From: Pediococcus ethanolidurans
GTDB taxonomy: Bacteria; Bacillota; Bacilli; Lactobacillales; Lactobacillaceae
Direction: 5' to 3'
Length of the DNA: 64,000 bases
Assembly (NCBI RefSeq): GCF_001437405.1
Contig: NZ_JQBY01000005.1
Coordinates: 46,413-110,412, forward strand
Under the pieces are notes generated by a model. The model was not told where the DNA came from. It was given only the letters and a program-made list of their open reading frames with translations, and made no database searches. The stretch's first letter is position 1. Each line of letters opens with the position of its first letter. Of this stretch, positions 15,916 to 26,000 are shown piece by piece. A program made the position numbers and the translations under genes.

Positions 15916-16962
15916 ATGAATAGAAAAAAAGTTATGAATTTAATTTTTGCAATCATGGCAATGGTAATGTTAACTGCCTGCAAAAATCAAAACCAAAAAC
16001 AATCGTCTTCAAAAACAGTAACAACAACGAGGCGATCAAAATCGAACTCAAGTAAAAAGAAAAGTTCAAATAGAAGTAAGAAAGTTGTTCAAAGTTCGTC
16101 GAGTGTTAAGAAAAATTCTTCTGAAACAACTACTATGAATTTTGAACAGATCAAACAAGGCGATTATAGTGGTCTGCAGGGAACGTGGACGGAACTTGCT
16201 CATAAAACCGGAAAAACTTTTGTCAAAGGTGGAACAGACACCCTTAGTGTTTTTAACGAATCCATGGTTAATGGGTCAACCAAAGTGCAAAAACAAACTT
16301 TAACGGATACGGACGGCGAACATGCTTTGGTGTTCAAGACTAAAGATAACATTTTAACGGCCGGCTTGTCTGATGAAAATGTTGCGGTCAATTGGACGGT
16401 TAAATTTTATCCAAAAGGAACAACAAGTCAGTACCAAACAAATGATAATGTTGGTAAAAATTCTCAAAATTTGATTGTTATTTGGACGAGTAATAATTCA
16501 TATACGGAGGTTTTTGCACAAACTTCCACTAAAGTCCCCGTCGTGAAAGCTAAAACAGTAAAAACCGGACTTAATCTTTCGCAAATATCAAAGAATAATT
16601 TTTCAAGTTTAGTTGGAACTTGGAAGAATAATCATGATGGTAAAACTATTGTGGTTACAAACAAAATAATGAATGCACCTGCAGATAGTAATGTAGCTTG
16701 GAGTAAGGGTGCGGTTTTAAGTGGAGCAGAACATAATGGCTATCCAGACGTAATTACAGCTGGTAAAATTACGAATGGATATATTCAAGGTGGAATAGGA
16801 ACATTTCACGCAAAAGTCCTTGGATCTAGTTTTGATCCGTTAACAATTATCCCTAAGAATGTTAAGCTTTCAAATTCTGATGATTCGGATTACACACGCG
16901 ATCGTTTGATTCTTGGCGGTGGTCAAGGTGGAACCGGAACACAGGCTTATTATAAGCAGTAA
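15916..16962 (+). CDS. Ser/Lys-rich lipoprotein with two similar domains (DUF6287-like)
   Basis: The 348-aa protein has a lipoprotein signal (MNRKKVMNLIFAIMAMVMLT with lipobox LTAC, Cys at about 22), so it is anchored outside the membrane. A basic Ser-rich linker follows to about residue 75. Two related segments begin MNFEQIKQGDYSGLQGTW and LNLSQISKNNFSSLVGTW and fit the DUF6287-type surface domain; this family name is my recollection. Function is unknown. It follows tRNA-Arg and faces a convergent gene across a shared terminator. Confidence 0.78.
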   Translation: MNRKKVMNLIFAIMAMVMLTACKNQNQKQSSSKTVTTTRRSKSNSSKKKSSNRSKKVVQSSSSVKKNSSETTTMNFEQIKQGDYSGLQGTWTELAHKTGKTFVKGGTDTLSVFNESMVNGSTKVQKQTLTDTDGEHALVFKTKDNILTAGLSDENVAVNWTVKFYPKGTTSQYQTNDNVGKNSQNLIVIWTSNNSYTEVFAQTSTKVPVVKAKTVKTGLNLSQISKNNFSSLVGTWKNNHDGKTIVVTNKIMNAPADSNVAWSKGAVLSGAEHNGYPDVITAGKITNGYIQGGIGTFHAKVLGSSFDPLTIIPKNVKLSNSDDSDYTRDRLILGGGQGGTGTQAYYKQ

Positions 16963-16977
16963 AAATGCTATGTAGTT

Positions 16978-17033
16978 TAAAAAATCTCATTCAATAAACT
17001 AGCAAATTCGGTTTATTGAATGAGATTTTTTTA
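16978..17033. terminator. Bidirectional terminator between convergent genes
   Basis: A near-perfect stem of about 20 bp (AAAATCTCATTCAATAAAC with GTTTATTGAATGAGATTTT) is flanked by A and T runs on both sides, so it can serve both neighbouring genes. Confidence 0.92.
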
Positions 17034-17041
17034 TAGTTTTA

Positions 17042-17593
17042 TTAATCACTAGAGCTAGTTTGACTTGCTGAACTTTTTGAATGACTGGAGCTGCTACTAG
17101 ATTCACTGCTTGAACTAGTTTTCTTTTGTGAACTAGCGCTTGTTTTGGTCGATGCACTGAATATTTTTTCGGCATCAGTTGAATTCTGCTTGGCAACTTT
17201 TGCAAGTGAGCTTGCGTCTCTAGCTGATTTAGCCCGTGCTCGTTTTAGAGAAGATGCCACCTTACTATTGGAGGACTTTTCGCGGGCAAGAGATGCGCGA
17301 GCTTTGCTGATTGAGCTTCGTGCCCGAAAGATTGAAGACGACTGAGCATTGGATCTATCCTTGGCACTAAGACTGGATTCAAACTTGGCAATTGAGGCTG
17401 ATTCGGCCTTCTTTTCTTTGCGTGAACTGGCAGCACTCAAGGTCAAATTATTAGCTGGTGGTTCTGATTGCGCATGTCGAATGTAAACAAATGCGGTTGT
17501 TGCGATAAAAAGTATTGCAATTGCTACCCAAAATAGTATTCTTCGAATCGATTTTTTACCATGTTTACTGAGATGAGAATTTCTGCGGTTCAT
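17042..17593 (-). CDS. Membrane-anchored Ser/Ala/Lys-rich surface protein
   Basis: The 183-aa product has a short basic cytoplasmic N-terminus, one membrane segment (about residues 19-39, ILFWVAIAILFIATTAFVYI) and then an extracytoplasmic region dominated by Ser, Ala, Lys and Arg, with a poly-Ser tail ending TSSSD. The middle (SSISKARASLAREKSSNSKV) looks helical and possibly coiled. There is no sorting signal. AAGGGGGTG lies upstream of the ATG. Likely a low-complexity wall-spanning protein; no function assigned. Confidence 0.72.
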   Translation of the reverse strand: MNRRNSHLSKHGKKSIRRILFWVAIAILFIATTAFVYIRHAQSEPPANNLTLSAASSRKEKKAESASIAKFESSLSAKDRSNAQSSSIFRARSSISKARASLAREKSSNSKVASSLKRARAKSARDASSLAKVAKQNSTDAEKIFSASTKTSASSQKKTSSSSESSSSSSHSKSSASQTSSSD

Positions 17594-17821
17594 AAGTAAG
17601 ATTGCACCCCCTTCAATCAGAATTTATATCTTGATTATAAACGATTTTGACTCAATAGTGTCGATATACTACGTATTATTAAAAAGTGAGCTGAAATGAA
17701 TTTATTAATTGTAAAATAAGTTTATTTTAACGATTTTGTGTATTTATTCATAAAATAGTGAATAAGGTCTTAAAATATTGATTGATATTTAAAAAAATGC
17801 ATATTTAACTTACAAAAAGTG

Positions 17822-17849
17822 CTAAAATAGGCAAGTATTTCTATTTTAG
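17822..17849. promoter_or_regulatory. Inverted repeat in the leader of the permease gene
   Basis: CTAAAATAG (17822-17830) and CTATTTTAG (17841-17849) are perfect complements just before the ribosome-binding site GAGAAGGA. It may be an operator or an mRNA hairpin. Confidence 0.5.
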
Positions 17850-17864
17850 AGAGAAGGATTTATT

Positions 17865-19391
17865 TTGGAAGAACTAGAAAACACAAAACAACATAAAATT
17901 GGGTTAGTTGGCTTGATTCTTATGGTGTTTACTTCCATTTATGGAATTTCGAATACGACGGTGGCCTATGATCAAATGGGTTATGGGGCTATTCTGTGGT
18001 ATGTATTGGGAGCAATCCTATTTTTCCTTCCAAGTGTTATGATGTTTGCTGAATATGGTGCCAGTTTCAAAGAAGCGCATGGGGGCATTTATTCTTGGCT
18101 AGCGGGGTCAATTGGAGAAGAATTAGCGTTTATTGGCACTTTTATTTGGTTGTCAGGCTGGATTGTTTGGTTAGTTTCAGAGTCATCAAAAATTTGGATT
18201 CCGTTTGCCACAATGTTTACAGGACATGACACAACCCAATCTTGGCATTTTTTGGGATTGAATAGTGTTGAGACGATTGGTCTGATTGCGATCGTATTCA
18301 TGCTTGCCGTTACTTTTTTCTCGACGCATGGTATTAATCAAATTGCGCGTTTTGCAGCGTTTGGTGGAATTATTACGTTAACCATCACGGCACTATTTTT
18401 ACTAATTAGCCTTGTCTTATTGGCAGTTCACAGTGGCCATTTGGCAGAACCATTTACTGCGCGTTCAATTATTCATTCACCAAACGGTCAATTTGGTTCA
18501 CCAATCGCCATCATGTCGTTTATTGTGTATGCTATTTTTGCTTATGGTGGGATGGAAACCATGGGTGGTGTTGTGGATAATGTAAAAGATTCATCAAAAA
18601 CATTTCCACGCGCTATGATTATCTCAACAATTATCATGTTAGTGGCTTATTCGCTGGGAATTTTCTTGTGGGGTGTAAGTGCTAATTGGCATACCGTTTT
18701 GGGCAATAAAACGAGTGATTTAGGTAATGTGTTATACGTATTGATGAATAATTTAGGTGTGTCAATTGGTAAAACGTTACACTTGTCAGGAGCAGCTAGT
18801 GTTAATCTAGGCAATTGGTTTGCCAGAATTATTGGAATTGAAGAATTCTTATCTGATATGGGGGCTTTCTTTGTGTTAGTTTATTCGCCATTGAAATCCT
18901 TTATTATGGGATCGCCAGCCAAATTTTGGCCTAAAAAAATGACCAAATTAAACAAATTTGGGGTTCCTGCCTACTCGATGTGGTTACAGGCTATTATCGT
19001 GGCCGTTATTGTTTTTGCAGTTTCTTTTGGCGGAAGTAATGCACAATCTTTCTACACGGTTTTACAGGACATGGAGAATATTTCTTCCGCTGTTCCATAC
19101 TTGTTTTTAGTTGGAGCTTTCCCATTCTTTAAAAAGCGAACTGATTTAGAGCGTCCGTTTGTTTTCTTTAAAAATAAGGTAATGACGTGGACAATCACGG
19201 TTATCACATGGTTAGTCATTCTATTAGGAATCATTTTTACAGTGATTGAACCCTTATCAATTCACGATTATTACACTGCGTTTTGGACAGTGATTGGACC
19301 CATCTTCTTTGCACTGGTTGCTTGGATTTTTTACGAAGTATCTGTGAAGAAGCAAAAGATTGATGTTCCGGATATTGATGATATTGATTAG
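17865..19391 (+). CDS. yjeM: APC-family amino acid permease, YjeM type
   Basis: The 508-aa protein matches the glutamate/GABA-antiporter branch of the APC superfamily, and YjeM in particular. GLILMVFTSIYGISNTTVAY, the conserved EYGASFKEAHGGIYSWL, the FAYGGMETMGGVVD segment and SPLKSFIMGSPAKFWP all follow YjeM order. About twelve to fourteen membrane segments are present. Translation starts at TTG with GAGAAGGA 6 bases upstream. It stands alone. The amino acid transported is not known. Confidence 0.9.
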   Translation: MEELENTKQHKIGLVGLILMVFTSIYGISNTTVAYDQMGYGAILWYVLGAILFFLPSVMMFAEYGASFKEAHGGIYSWLAGSIGEELAFIGTFIWLSGWIVWLVSESSKIWIPFATMFTGHDTTQSWHFLGLNSVETIGLIAIVFMLAVTFFSTHGINQIARFAAFGGIITLTITALFLLISLVLLAVHSGHLAEPFTARSIIHSPNGQFGSPIAIMSFIVYAIFAYGGMETMGGVVDNVKDSSKTFPRAMIISTIIMLVAYSLGIFLWGVSANWHTVLGNKTSDLGNVLYVLMNNLGVSIGKTLHLSGAASVNLGNWFARIIGIEEFLSDMGAFFVLVYSPLKSFIMGSPAKFWPKKMTKLNKFGVPAYSMWLQAIIVAVIVFAVSFGGSNAQSFYTVLQDMENISSAVPYLFLVGAFPFFKKRTDLERPFVFFKNKVMTWTITVITWLVILLGIIFTVIEPLSIHDYYTAFWTVIGPIFFALVAWIFYEVSVKKQKIDVPDIDDID

Positions 19392-19435
19392 TTCAATGTA
19401 AGTACCGGATAGAAAATTTAATTAAAAATATCTCA

Positions 19436-19487
19436 AATAGACAGTTGTCAACCAAAGTTACTTGGTCTGATAGCTGTCTATTGTTAT
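19436..19487 (+). terminator. Probable terminator after the permease gene
   Basis: AATAGACAG (19436-19444) pairs with CTGTCTATT (19474-19482), with an inner ACCAA/TTGGT pair; the T-run is short. Confidence 0.5.
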
Positions 19488-19644
19488 TTATAGTGTAATT
19501 TGCATTGTTTTGGACCAAGGCAAATGATCATTTAGCGTGCATGAATCTAAGGACTTCAAATTAGGAGGTTTTCTAAATAAATAATTTAGACATTTCAGGT
19601 TTTATCCTGAAATATTCATAGATCGAAATATAATGATTATATAT

Positions 19645-19676
19645 CAAAAAAACAGCCCTTGCGAGGCTGTTTTTTT
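19645..19676 (-). terminator. Terminator inside the IS, downstream of the transposase
   Basis: AAAAAAACAGCC and GGCTGTTTTTTT flank a 6-base loop; it can act in both directions and shields the transposon. Confidence 0.88.
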
Positions 19677-19821
19677 AATGGGCCTAAATTTAGAGCTTCT
19701 ATAATGAAAAAATAACACGTATTCAAATTGAAATTGGCGTACGAAACTAAATTTGCGTACTTCAAATAAACTCACGAAGAGTTATTTTAAAAACTGTGAT
19801 TAAATTGGTACGATTCGCTAG

Positions 19822-21135
19822 CTACCTCCAATGTAATTGTTGAATCTTGGCTAACACCTGATAGAATAGTTTTTGGTAAACATGCGAACTACTTAATTTC
19901 AAGTGCAATTTTCGACCACTTCGAACCAGTTTTCCCGCAATTTTAAACAACCAAAGACGAAGCGTCCCAACACGCACACTGACGTGCTTCGGTGGTAAGC
20001 ATACCCGTTTGAAGAGACTCACTAAATTATAAGCAAGAACACTTAGCATCATCCGCGCATGATTTTCAATAAAACCTGTACTGTTTGTTTTGTCAAAAAA
20101 GAACCCTTCCTTGGCTTCTTTGATATCATTTTCCATTTGACCACGGTGTTGATATAATTCGAAGGCAGTTTCTGGTGTTAATTTGGTTAAGTTAGTGAGC
20201 AAATATTCATGATTAAAGAGTAGTTCATCCGCTTCACGGATCGATTTAATATAAATTTGACGTGGCTGCGACCAGGAAGCAGCCTGATACCAGGCCGAAT
20301 AGTAGTGGGTTTCAGATTGACCCCATTGTTGTTCATCATCAATTCGCACCTAGCTTTCAGCCAAATCACGCAAACGCCGGTTGGCTTTTAAACGAACCAG
20401 ATAAAACGCTTTGTGTTCTTCACAAGTATCATAGAGCTCTGGCGTGGCAAAGCCACTATCTCCACGTACCAAGATTTCAGTACAAGGCAGACTATTCTGA
20501 TAGTGTTGTAATAGAGGTTCTAAAAATAGTCGAATCTCCTTGCTTGTATAAACATTACCCGGTCGCAATTGGGCTGCTAAAAAAGCTTCATTTTGACCAT
20601 CAAAGGCAACCAACGGGTGAAATCCGTTAGTTTGATAATGAGCATTGAAATCACTGTTTTCTTGATTACCGAAGGTATCAGAATGTGTTAAATCAACATC
20701 GATGATTAGCTCCGTTTGATTGGTGGTCAGGCGTCCTCGATCAAGTAAAGTTTGGTTTAACACCTGTAAAGAAGTGATAGTTGTTTCATCAAAACGTTGC
20801 CAAAACCGTGAAATAGAAGCCTGTGAAGCCAAGGTAGTTTTATCAAGCAGCAATTTAAAAATAGGATCGAAACACAAACTGGTAGCGACATTATCAGTGG
20901 CGTAGCCAGCAATTTTCTGCAATAATAGCTGTTCCATTAGACTGATATTACTGTGTTGGTAATAGTGTCGTTGATCTTTAAATGAAACTAGTTCTTGGGC
21001 AAGATTTGAGAAATCGAGTTTGTGCATGATTTCTTTGATGAGTACTAACCCTGCATCACTGGAAAGTTCACCACCAGTGTGAGAAATATGTAATTTGGAA
21101 TTGAAATGAACTTGTTTTTCCTGTAAAGTTGGCAT
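19822..21135 (-). pseudogene. IS1380-like transposase with an in-frame TAG
   Basis: Read from 21135 downwards the frame gives a DDE transposase of about 437 residues interrupted once by TAG at 20350-20352. The frame is otherwise intact (ending ...RDLAES, stop, VRIDDEQQWG...). Catalytic motifs are present on both sides: D in IIDVDLTHSDTFG, D in VRGDSGFATPELY, and E in YQHRGQMENDIKEAKEGF. The N-terminus (MPTLQEKQVHFNSKLHISH) is typical of the family. A single base change explains the loss, so inactivation is recent, or the stop could be read through at low rate. Confidence 0.88.
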
Positions 21136-21237
21136 GGGAGCTCTCCTTCTGATGGTTGTTTTTTAGCGATAATAACTATATCAAAAAAGGGGCTCCTTTT
21201 GTATATAAATTTTATGCACCCAAAAGGTGCAAAAGAA

Positions 21238-21288
21238 AAAGGAACCAACGTTCAGTGGCCGTGGTGATTCACTAACGTTGGTTCCTTT
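21238..21288 (-). terminator. Hairpin upstream of the transposase inside the IS
   Basis: AAAGGAACCAACGTT (21238-21252) and AACGTTGGTTCCTTT (21274-21288) are perfect complements. It lies just inside the right IS end and can stop read-through from outside into the transposase gene, as is common in insertion sequences. Confidence 0.7.
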
Positions 21289-21306
21289 ACTATGAATATT
21301 TCAGGT

Positions 21307-22123
21307 TTATTATGTTTTATTATGTTGGAGTATTGCTCAAAAACTTCCTGTCTTAAATAAAATCCATCCTTAATTAAAATACAATGAGATTATCAATAAG
21401 CAGGTAACCTTAAATAAATTAGTAGATTGAAAATTGACCCTTGCCATGGTGAAAGGAGTAACAGAATGATTTTCTAAGGTTAAACGGTGATGTAATCTTA
21501 CAAAAGATAACTAGTAAAAATTGATTTGCTACAAAAGCGAACATTATAAATTCAAAGTTTTTATATTGTTTATTACGCCTGACATGGTGATAATTTGTCG
21601 CCATGCACAGTATCAGCCAGTACCTTGAGACTAAGGCAAGATTGTCGAAGCACTATTACGAGTATAAATACTTAAATCAGCTGTGGATGGAATTGTGCGT
21701 ACGATAGTATGAGAGGTTGATAATTGAATTAAGCAATTTTCTTCTACCTGATGGATCAAAATGATCATTGAATTGGACGTTATAATAATGTACTAATTTT
21801 TCTTATTTACAAATGTAAACAAAAGTATCCTTATCTTAAGAATCCCAGAAAATGGTATCCTTACTAATCAATAAGTAAATTTAGAATAAGCCATTAAAGT
21901 GTTTCGTTATATATATATATTAAAAAATAAAACGTTTACTCTTACCAAAAAGCTTTCTTTTTTGTATAAATCAATGTATTATAAATGGTGGATAGCATAA
22001 TAAGCTTTAGAACAAAAACGACTATATTTTTTATATTTGGAATACATAGTTCTGTTAGTGGTTAGAAATTATATAAAATAATAATTAGAATTTTTTGAAT
22101 GAATTAGGTGAGGAATGAAAATT
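21307..22123. other. AT-rich intergenic region between the IS and prsA
   Basis: About 800 bases without a sound gene. It holds a decayed short frame at 21603-21764 and two copies of GTATCCTTA 30 bases apart (21825 and 21855). The rest is very AT-rich, with an (AT)n tract near 21911. It probably includes the promoter of the surface locus, but I cannot place one confidently. Confidence 0.6.
21603..21764 (+). pseudogene. Possible remnant of a small gene
   Basis: An ATG frame reads MHSISQYLETKARLSKHYYE and on to a TAG at 21705, then continues in frame with YERLIIELSNFLLPDG to a TGA. The composition looks protein-like (charged helix) but there is no ribosome-binding site, and I recognise no family. 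Could be chance. Confidence 0.25.
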
Positions 22124-23017
22124 ATGAAAATGAGCAGTCTAAAAAAAATCATTGCAATAACGTTTGGTACCATTATTATAGCGGCTGGACTAACAGGATG
22201 TGGAAATGGTAATAGTAAGGATAAAACGGTTGTCTCAATGAAAGGTAGTGATATCTCACAGTCCCAATATTATAAAGCGCTAAAACAGGATAGCAGTGCT
22301 AAAACAGTTTTACAAAAATTAATTGTGACAAAATCACTTGAAAATGAATATGGCAAAAAAGTTAGCAAGTCAGATGTCAATAAGGTTTACACAACATACG
22401 AGAATCAATATGGTGATAACTTTAGCAGTATTTTAAAACAAAACTCTTATACTAAGAAGCAGTTTAAGCAACAGCTTCGCGAAAATTTATTAATGAAAAA
22501 GGCTGTGAAGGCCAGTGTCAAAATAACAAATAAAGATTTAAAAAAACAATTTAAAGTATTTGAGCCCAAGGTTCAGGTGGCTGAAATTACCGTTAAAACC
22601 GAGAGCGAAGCTAAAAAAATTCTTAAGAAAAGTCAGGCAAACAACGCCGATTTTGCTAAACTTGCCAAAGAATATTCTACCGATACATCTAATTTAAATA
22701 ACGGTGGAAAATTGCCGGCATTCGATAACACAAATACGTCACTTGATGCGGCTTTTACGAAAGCGGCGTTTACGCTAAAAACTGGTGAAATTTATAAAAG
22801 CCCAGTGAAAACGAGTTCAGGTTATGAAATCATCAAGATGATTAAAAATCCAGGTAAGGGAAAATGGCAAGATCACAAAACCGAACTTAAGGCTCAGATT
22901 TTAGCTGCAGATCAGCAAGATAGTAAGGTTATGAAAAAAGTGTTGAGCAAACTGTTTAAGGAAAATGATATAAAGATTAAAGATAGTGATTTAAAAGACG
23001 CACTGGCTGGATATTGA
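22124..23017 (+). CDS. prsA: PrsA-like foldase lipoprotein (parvulin-type PPIase)
   Basis: The 297-aa lipoprotein (signal with lipobox LTGC, Cys at about residue 26) helps secreted proteins fold at the outer face of the membrane. The parvulin domain spans about residues 147-250, with VQVAEITVKTESEAKKIL, DFAKLAKEYSTDTSNLNNGG, FTLKTGEIYKSPVKTSSGYE and IIKMI. The start at 22124 is chosen because GGTGAGGA lies 9 bases upstream, whereas the ATG at 22115 almost touches it. Being the first gene of the surface locus, it may serve the large WxL proteins that follow 30 bases later. Confidence 0.92.
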   Translation: MKMSSLKKIIAITFGTIIIAAGLTGCGNGNSKDKTVVSMKGSDISQSQYYKALKQDSSAKTVLQKLIVTKSLENEYGKKVSKSDVNKVYTTYENQYGDNFSSILKQNSYTKKQFKQQLRENLLMKKAVKASVKITNKDLKKQFKVFEPKVQVAEITVKTESEAKKILKKSQANNADFAKLAKEYSTDTSNLNNGGKLPAFDNTNTSLDAAFTKAAFTLKTGEIYKSPVKTSSGYEIIKMIKNPGKGKWQDHKTELKAQILAADQQDSKVMKKVLSKLFKENDIKIKDSDLKDALAGY

Positions 23018-23047
23018 TTTAACTGGTCTTAGGAAGGGGGATTAAGT

Positions 23048-26000
23048 ATGGACGCTAAAAAGAAAAAAAAGCTTTGGTCTAGAGGAATTCAGATTCTTGC
23101 TACACTGTGCTTGCTTCTTGGAAACTTTACTTCGCTTTCACAGTTAGAAAATGTCGATGCCGACACGAATGGTGCGGCGGTTAGTTTAACAGAAATCTCG
23201 GGGTTGACTAATAATAAAGCAAAACCCAATTCGACTTTGAAATTTCAATTAAACAATTTAAGTAACCAAAAGAATGGGGTAAGTGTTCATTTACCGGGCA
23301 GTTTGAAGTTTGACGAGAATCAAACAAAAAGCCTGTTGGCACAAGTAGAAAATGAAAACGTTTCAGTATCTAAAAATGTTAATGAAAATAATAGCATTGT
23401 AACAAGCTTAACTACCAGCAAAATGGTGATTAAGTATAACGAGAACAGTCAAAACGTTAGCTTTAAATGGTTGGATTCAGCCAAAAATTCGAGTTCAACC
23501 ACGAATTCAAGCTCTAGCGAGGTGTCTTTTGGTCCACTGTACGGAGTGTTCGCGGTTACAACTAGTGCAAGTCAAGCCATGGTGACTTTGACTCCAAAGG
23601 CCAACGGTATTGCCGGCACATCATTTTCATTCTCTGTTGGAGCAACCGCAATTGAATCCAGTAAAGCTTCTAGTTCCGGATCCAGTTCCAGTTCCAGTTC
23701 CAGTTCCAACTCAAGTTCTAACACCAACTCTAGTTCTTCTAGTGTTGTTAAAAATTCTGGCTCTAGCTCAAGTCAAAATTCGAGCCAAAATGTAAGTTCG
23801 TCAAAGGAACAAACATCCACGGAAAATACAAATACTGATACGACTCAAACAACGGATGATACGGAAACGGGAAATACAGATGGGCAAGTTGCCACAACGA
23901 TTGAGGGAAACCATCCACTGAATACTGGCAATATTGACACAACCCTGACAGAAACTAATCAGGTCGCGGAACAAGAAGTGAATGAAGCCGATACTAAGCA
24001 AGCACGGACAACAAGTGAAATTACCAATAGTGTTGGGACGGCCAACAAACCATTTTCAACTAATGCGGCAGTTAATAAATTGGTTCAAGATCCAAGTACG
24101 GTCATTGCAAAACAATCGGCTAGTTTTTATGCACTGATGGATGCTACAGCAGTTTCTGCGTCAAGTTATACGGTAAAGGTTGTGGGTCCAGATGGGACTA
24201 CCCCTGTATCTGGCGCAAAACTTGTGCTAGGGTATCATGTTCAAGATGGGTCCTCTACTTCAAAAGCAAATAATTTTTCAACAGTTTTAACAACCAATGA
24301 CAGTGGTACTACAACTTTTGATCCAACTTCAAGTTCAAATGGAAATACCTCAGGATACACCAATTACTATACTGGGTCTCCGAACGATACTTTCACGGTC
24401 ATAGATGGATCGGTTGCATACCTGCCTCCACTAAATTTGAATTCAATTGGACTTACGTTTGGAACCGATCGTAAGATGGTCCTTCAAACTAGTGGCGTGA
24501 ATGCAGCAACTAAAGCTTATCTTGATGCAAACTTCAACACGGCGTCACATCAAATTGATAATACGCCTGCAAGTATTAGCAGTGATGGTCGAACGCTCAC
24601 AATTAGGCTGTATGCTGCGCCAAAAGTTCAAGTTATCAATGGTGCTACGGGAGAAGGTATTCCAAATGTTGGTTTTAAGTTTGAAGGAACAGTTAATACA
24701 TCAACAATTTCATATGCTTCAGGTTTTACAGCCAACACAGGAGTAGCTGGATCATTTGGTGTTACAGGAACAGATGGGATGGCCGACACAGAATGGACAT
24801 CTGTTGCTACAAATACCTACTCAGGAATTAACCTTAACGGGGCATTAACAGCGGCTGGTTTATCAAATGATTACATTCCATTGAGTGATCGTTATAGATT
24901 TCAATTCAATTCAGATGGTACTGTATCCCTTTATAAGGTGGGTACTTATACTCAACCAGGAACAGCACTTTCAATCGTTGATAGTGCAGGTAATACCGTT
25001 ACTAGTGGGGAAATTCTGCGAATTACAATATATGAAACAATCCATATAAATAAAATTGACAAAGATTCGTCAGCTGGATTAGCAAACAGTGCATTTACAC
25101 TTACGGATACAACTCCAGATTCGGGATACACCGGAACTAGTGCTACTGGTGATACAGTTGCAACTGATTCGTCAGGAGCTACTTCCATTGTGCCACCTGG
25201 TGTAAACACGTCTACTAATTCTGATGCAAGTATCACAAAAGTGCACACGTACAAGTTAGTTGAAAAAACTGCACCAACAGGTTATGCGCTGAATAAGAAT
25301 ACTTATTATTTTAAGTATTCGCTTAAGGCTGGCGTAACGGGAGTGTCTTCAGATGGGTCGACTTATAGTACATCGGCGACTCCAGATGGCATACTCACAG
25401 TGAAGTCAGGTAAATTACAATTTGCGGATCAATCGAGCACGCAAATAAAAGCCGTAGATACTAGTGGCAATCCGATTCAGGGTATTAATTTCACACTCTC
25501 AAATGGATCGAAATCAAAGACTTATACAACAGATAATGGCGGTGTTGCGGTGACACCTACAGCTACTTTACCAAGCGGGTCATCTTCAGCATCTTATACA
25601 TTAACTACGGATGCAAGTACAGCAGGCTATACAAATAATGCGCCTTATACGGTTGCTTATTCAACGGGATACAAGTCAGTTACTACCGGCGATACATTGA
25701 TAAAAGTAGACGGTAATGGTGGGCTAGTTGTCACGTTGGTACGTCAATATGTAAAAGTTGTAGATGTAACAACTGGGCAGCCAATTTCGGGTGGCGTGTA
25801 CAGGGTGACTGTGATGTCTGGTACGACATCGCTTGGAAGTTATGAAACTGCCACATTACCAACAAGTGGACAAGATTTGTTGACTAATATGGCAACTAAA
25901 ACGAACGCAAAAATCACGCCCGGACAGGTGTATACTATTCAAATTCAAGAGTTAACGACACCGACTGGATATACACCTAATAAAGATCCTTATAAACTTT

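Larger units (their letters stand above)
19606..21306 (-). mobile_element. Complete IS1380-like insertion sequence, 1701 bp
   Basis: The ends are CCTGAAATATTCATAG (19606-19621) and its exact inverse CTATGAATATTTCAGG (21291-21306). TTTAT flanks both sides (19601-19605 and 21307-21311) as a target-site duplication. The element carries one transposase gene on the minus strand, a terminator downstream of it and a strong hairpin upstream of it. The size and protein fit the IS1380 family. The transposase has an internal stop, so this copy is probably not self-mobile. Confidence 0.88.

Noticed and set aside
17145..17436. Frames opposite the Ser/Ala-rich protein
   Set aside because: They are mirrors of a low-complexity coding sequence and lack start signals.
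23640..23800. Ser-rich repeat in the giant surface protein as a sequencing artefact or separate repeat element
   Set aside because: The frame stays open through it and such linkers are normal in surface proteins.
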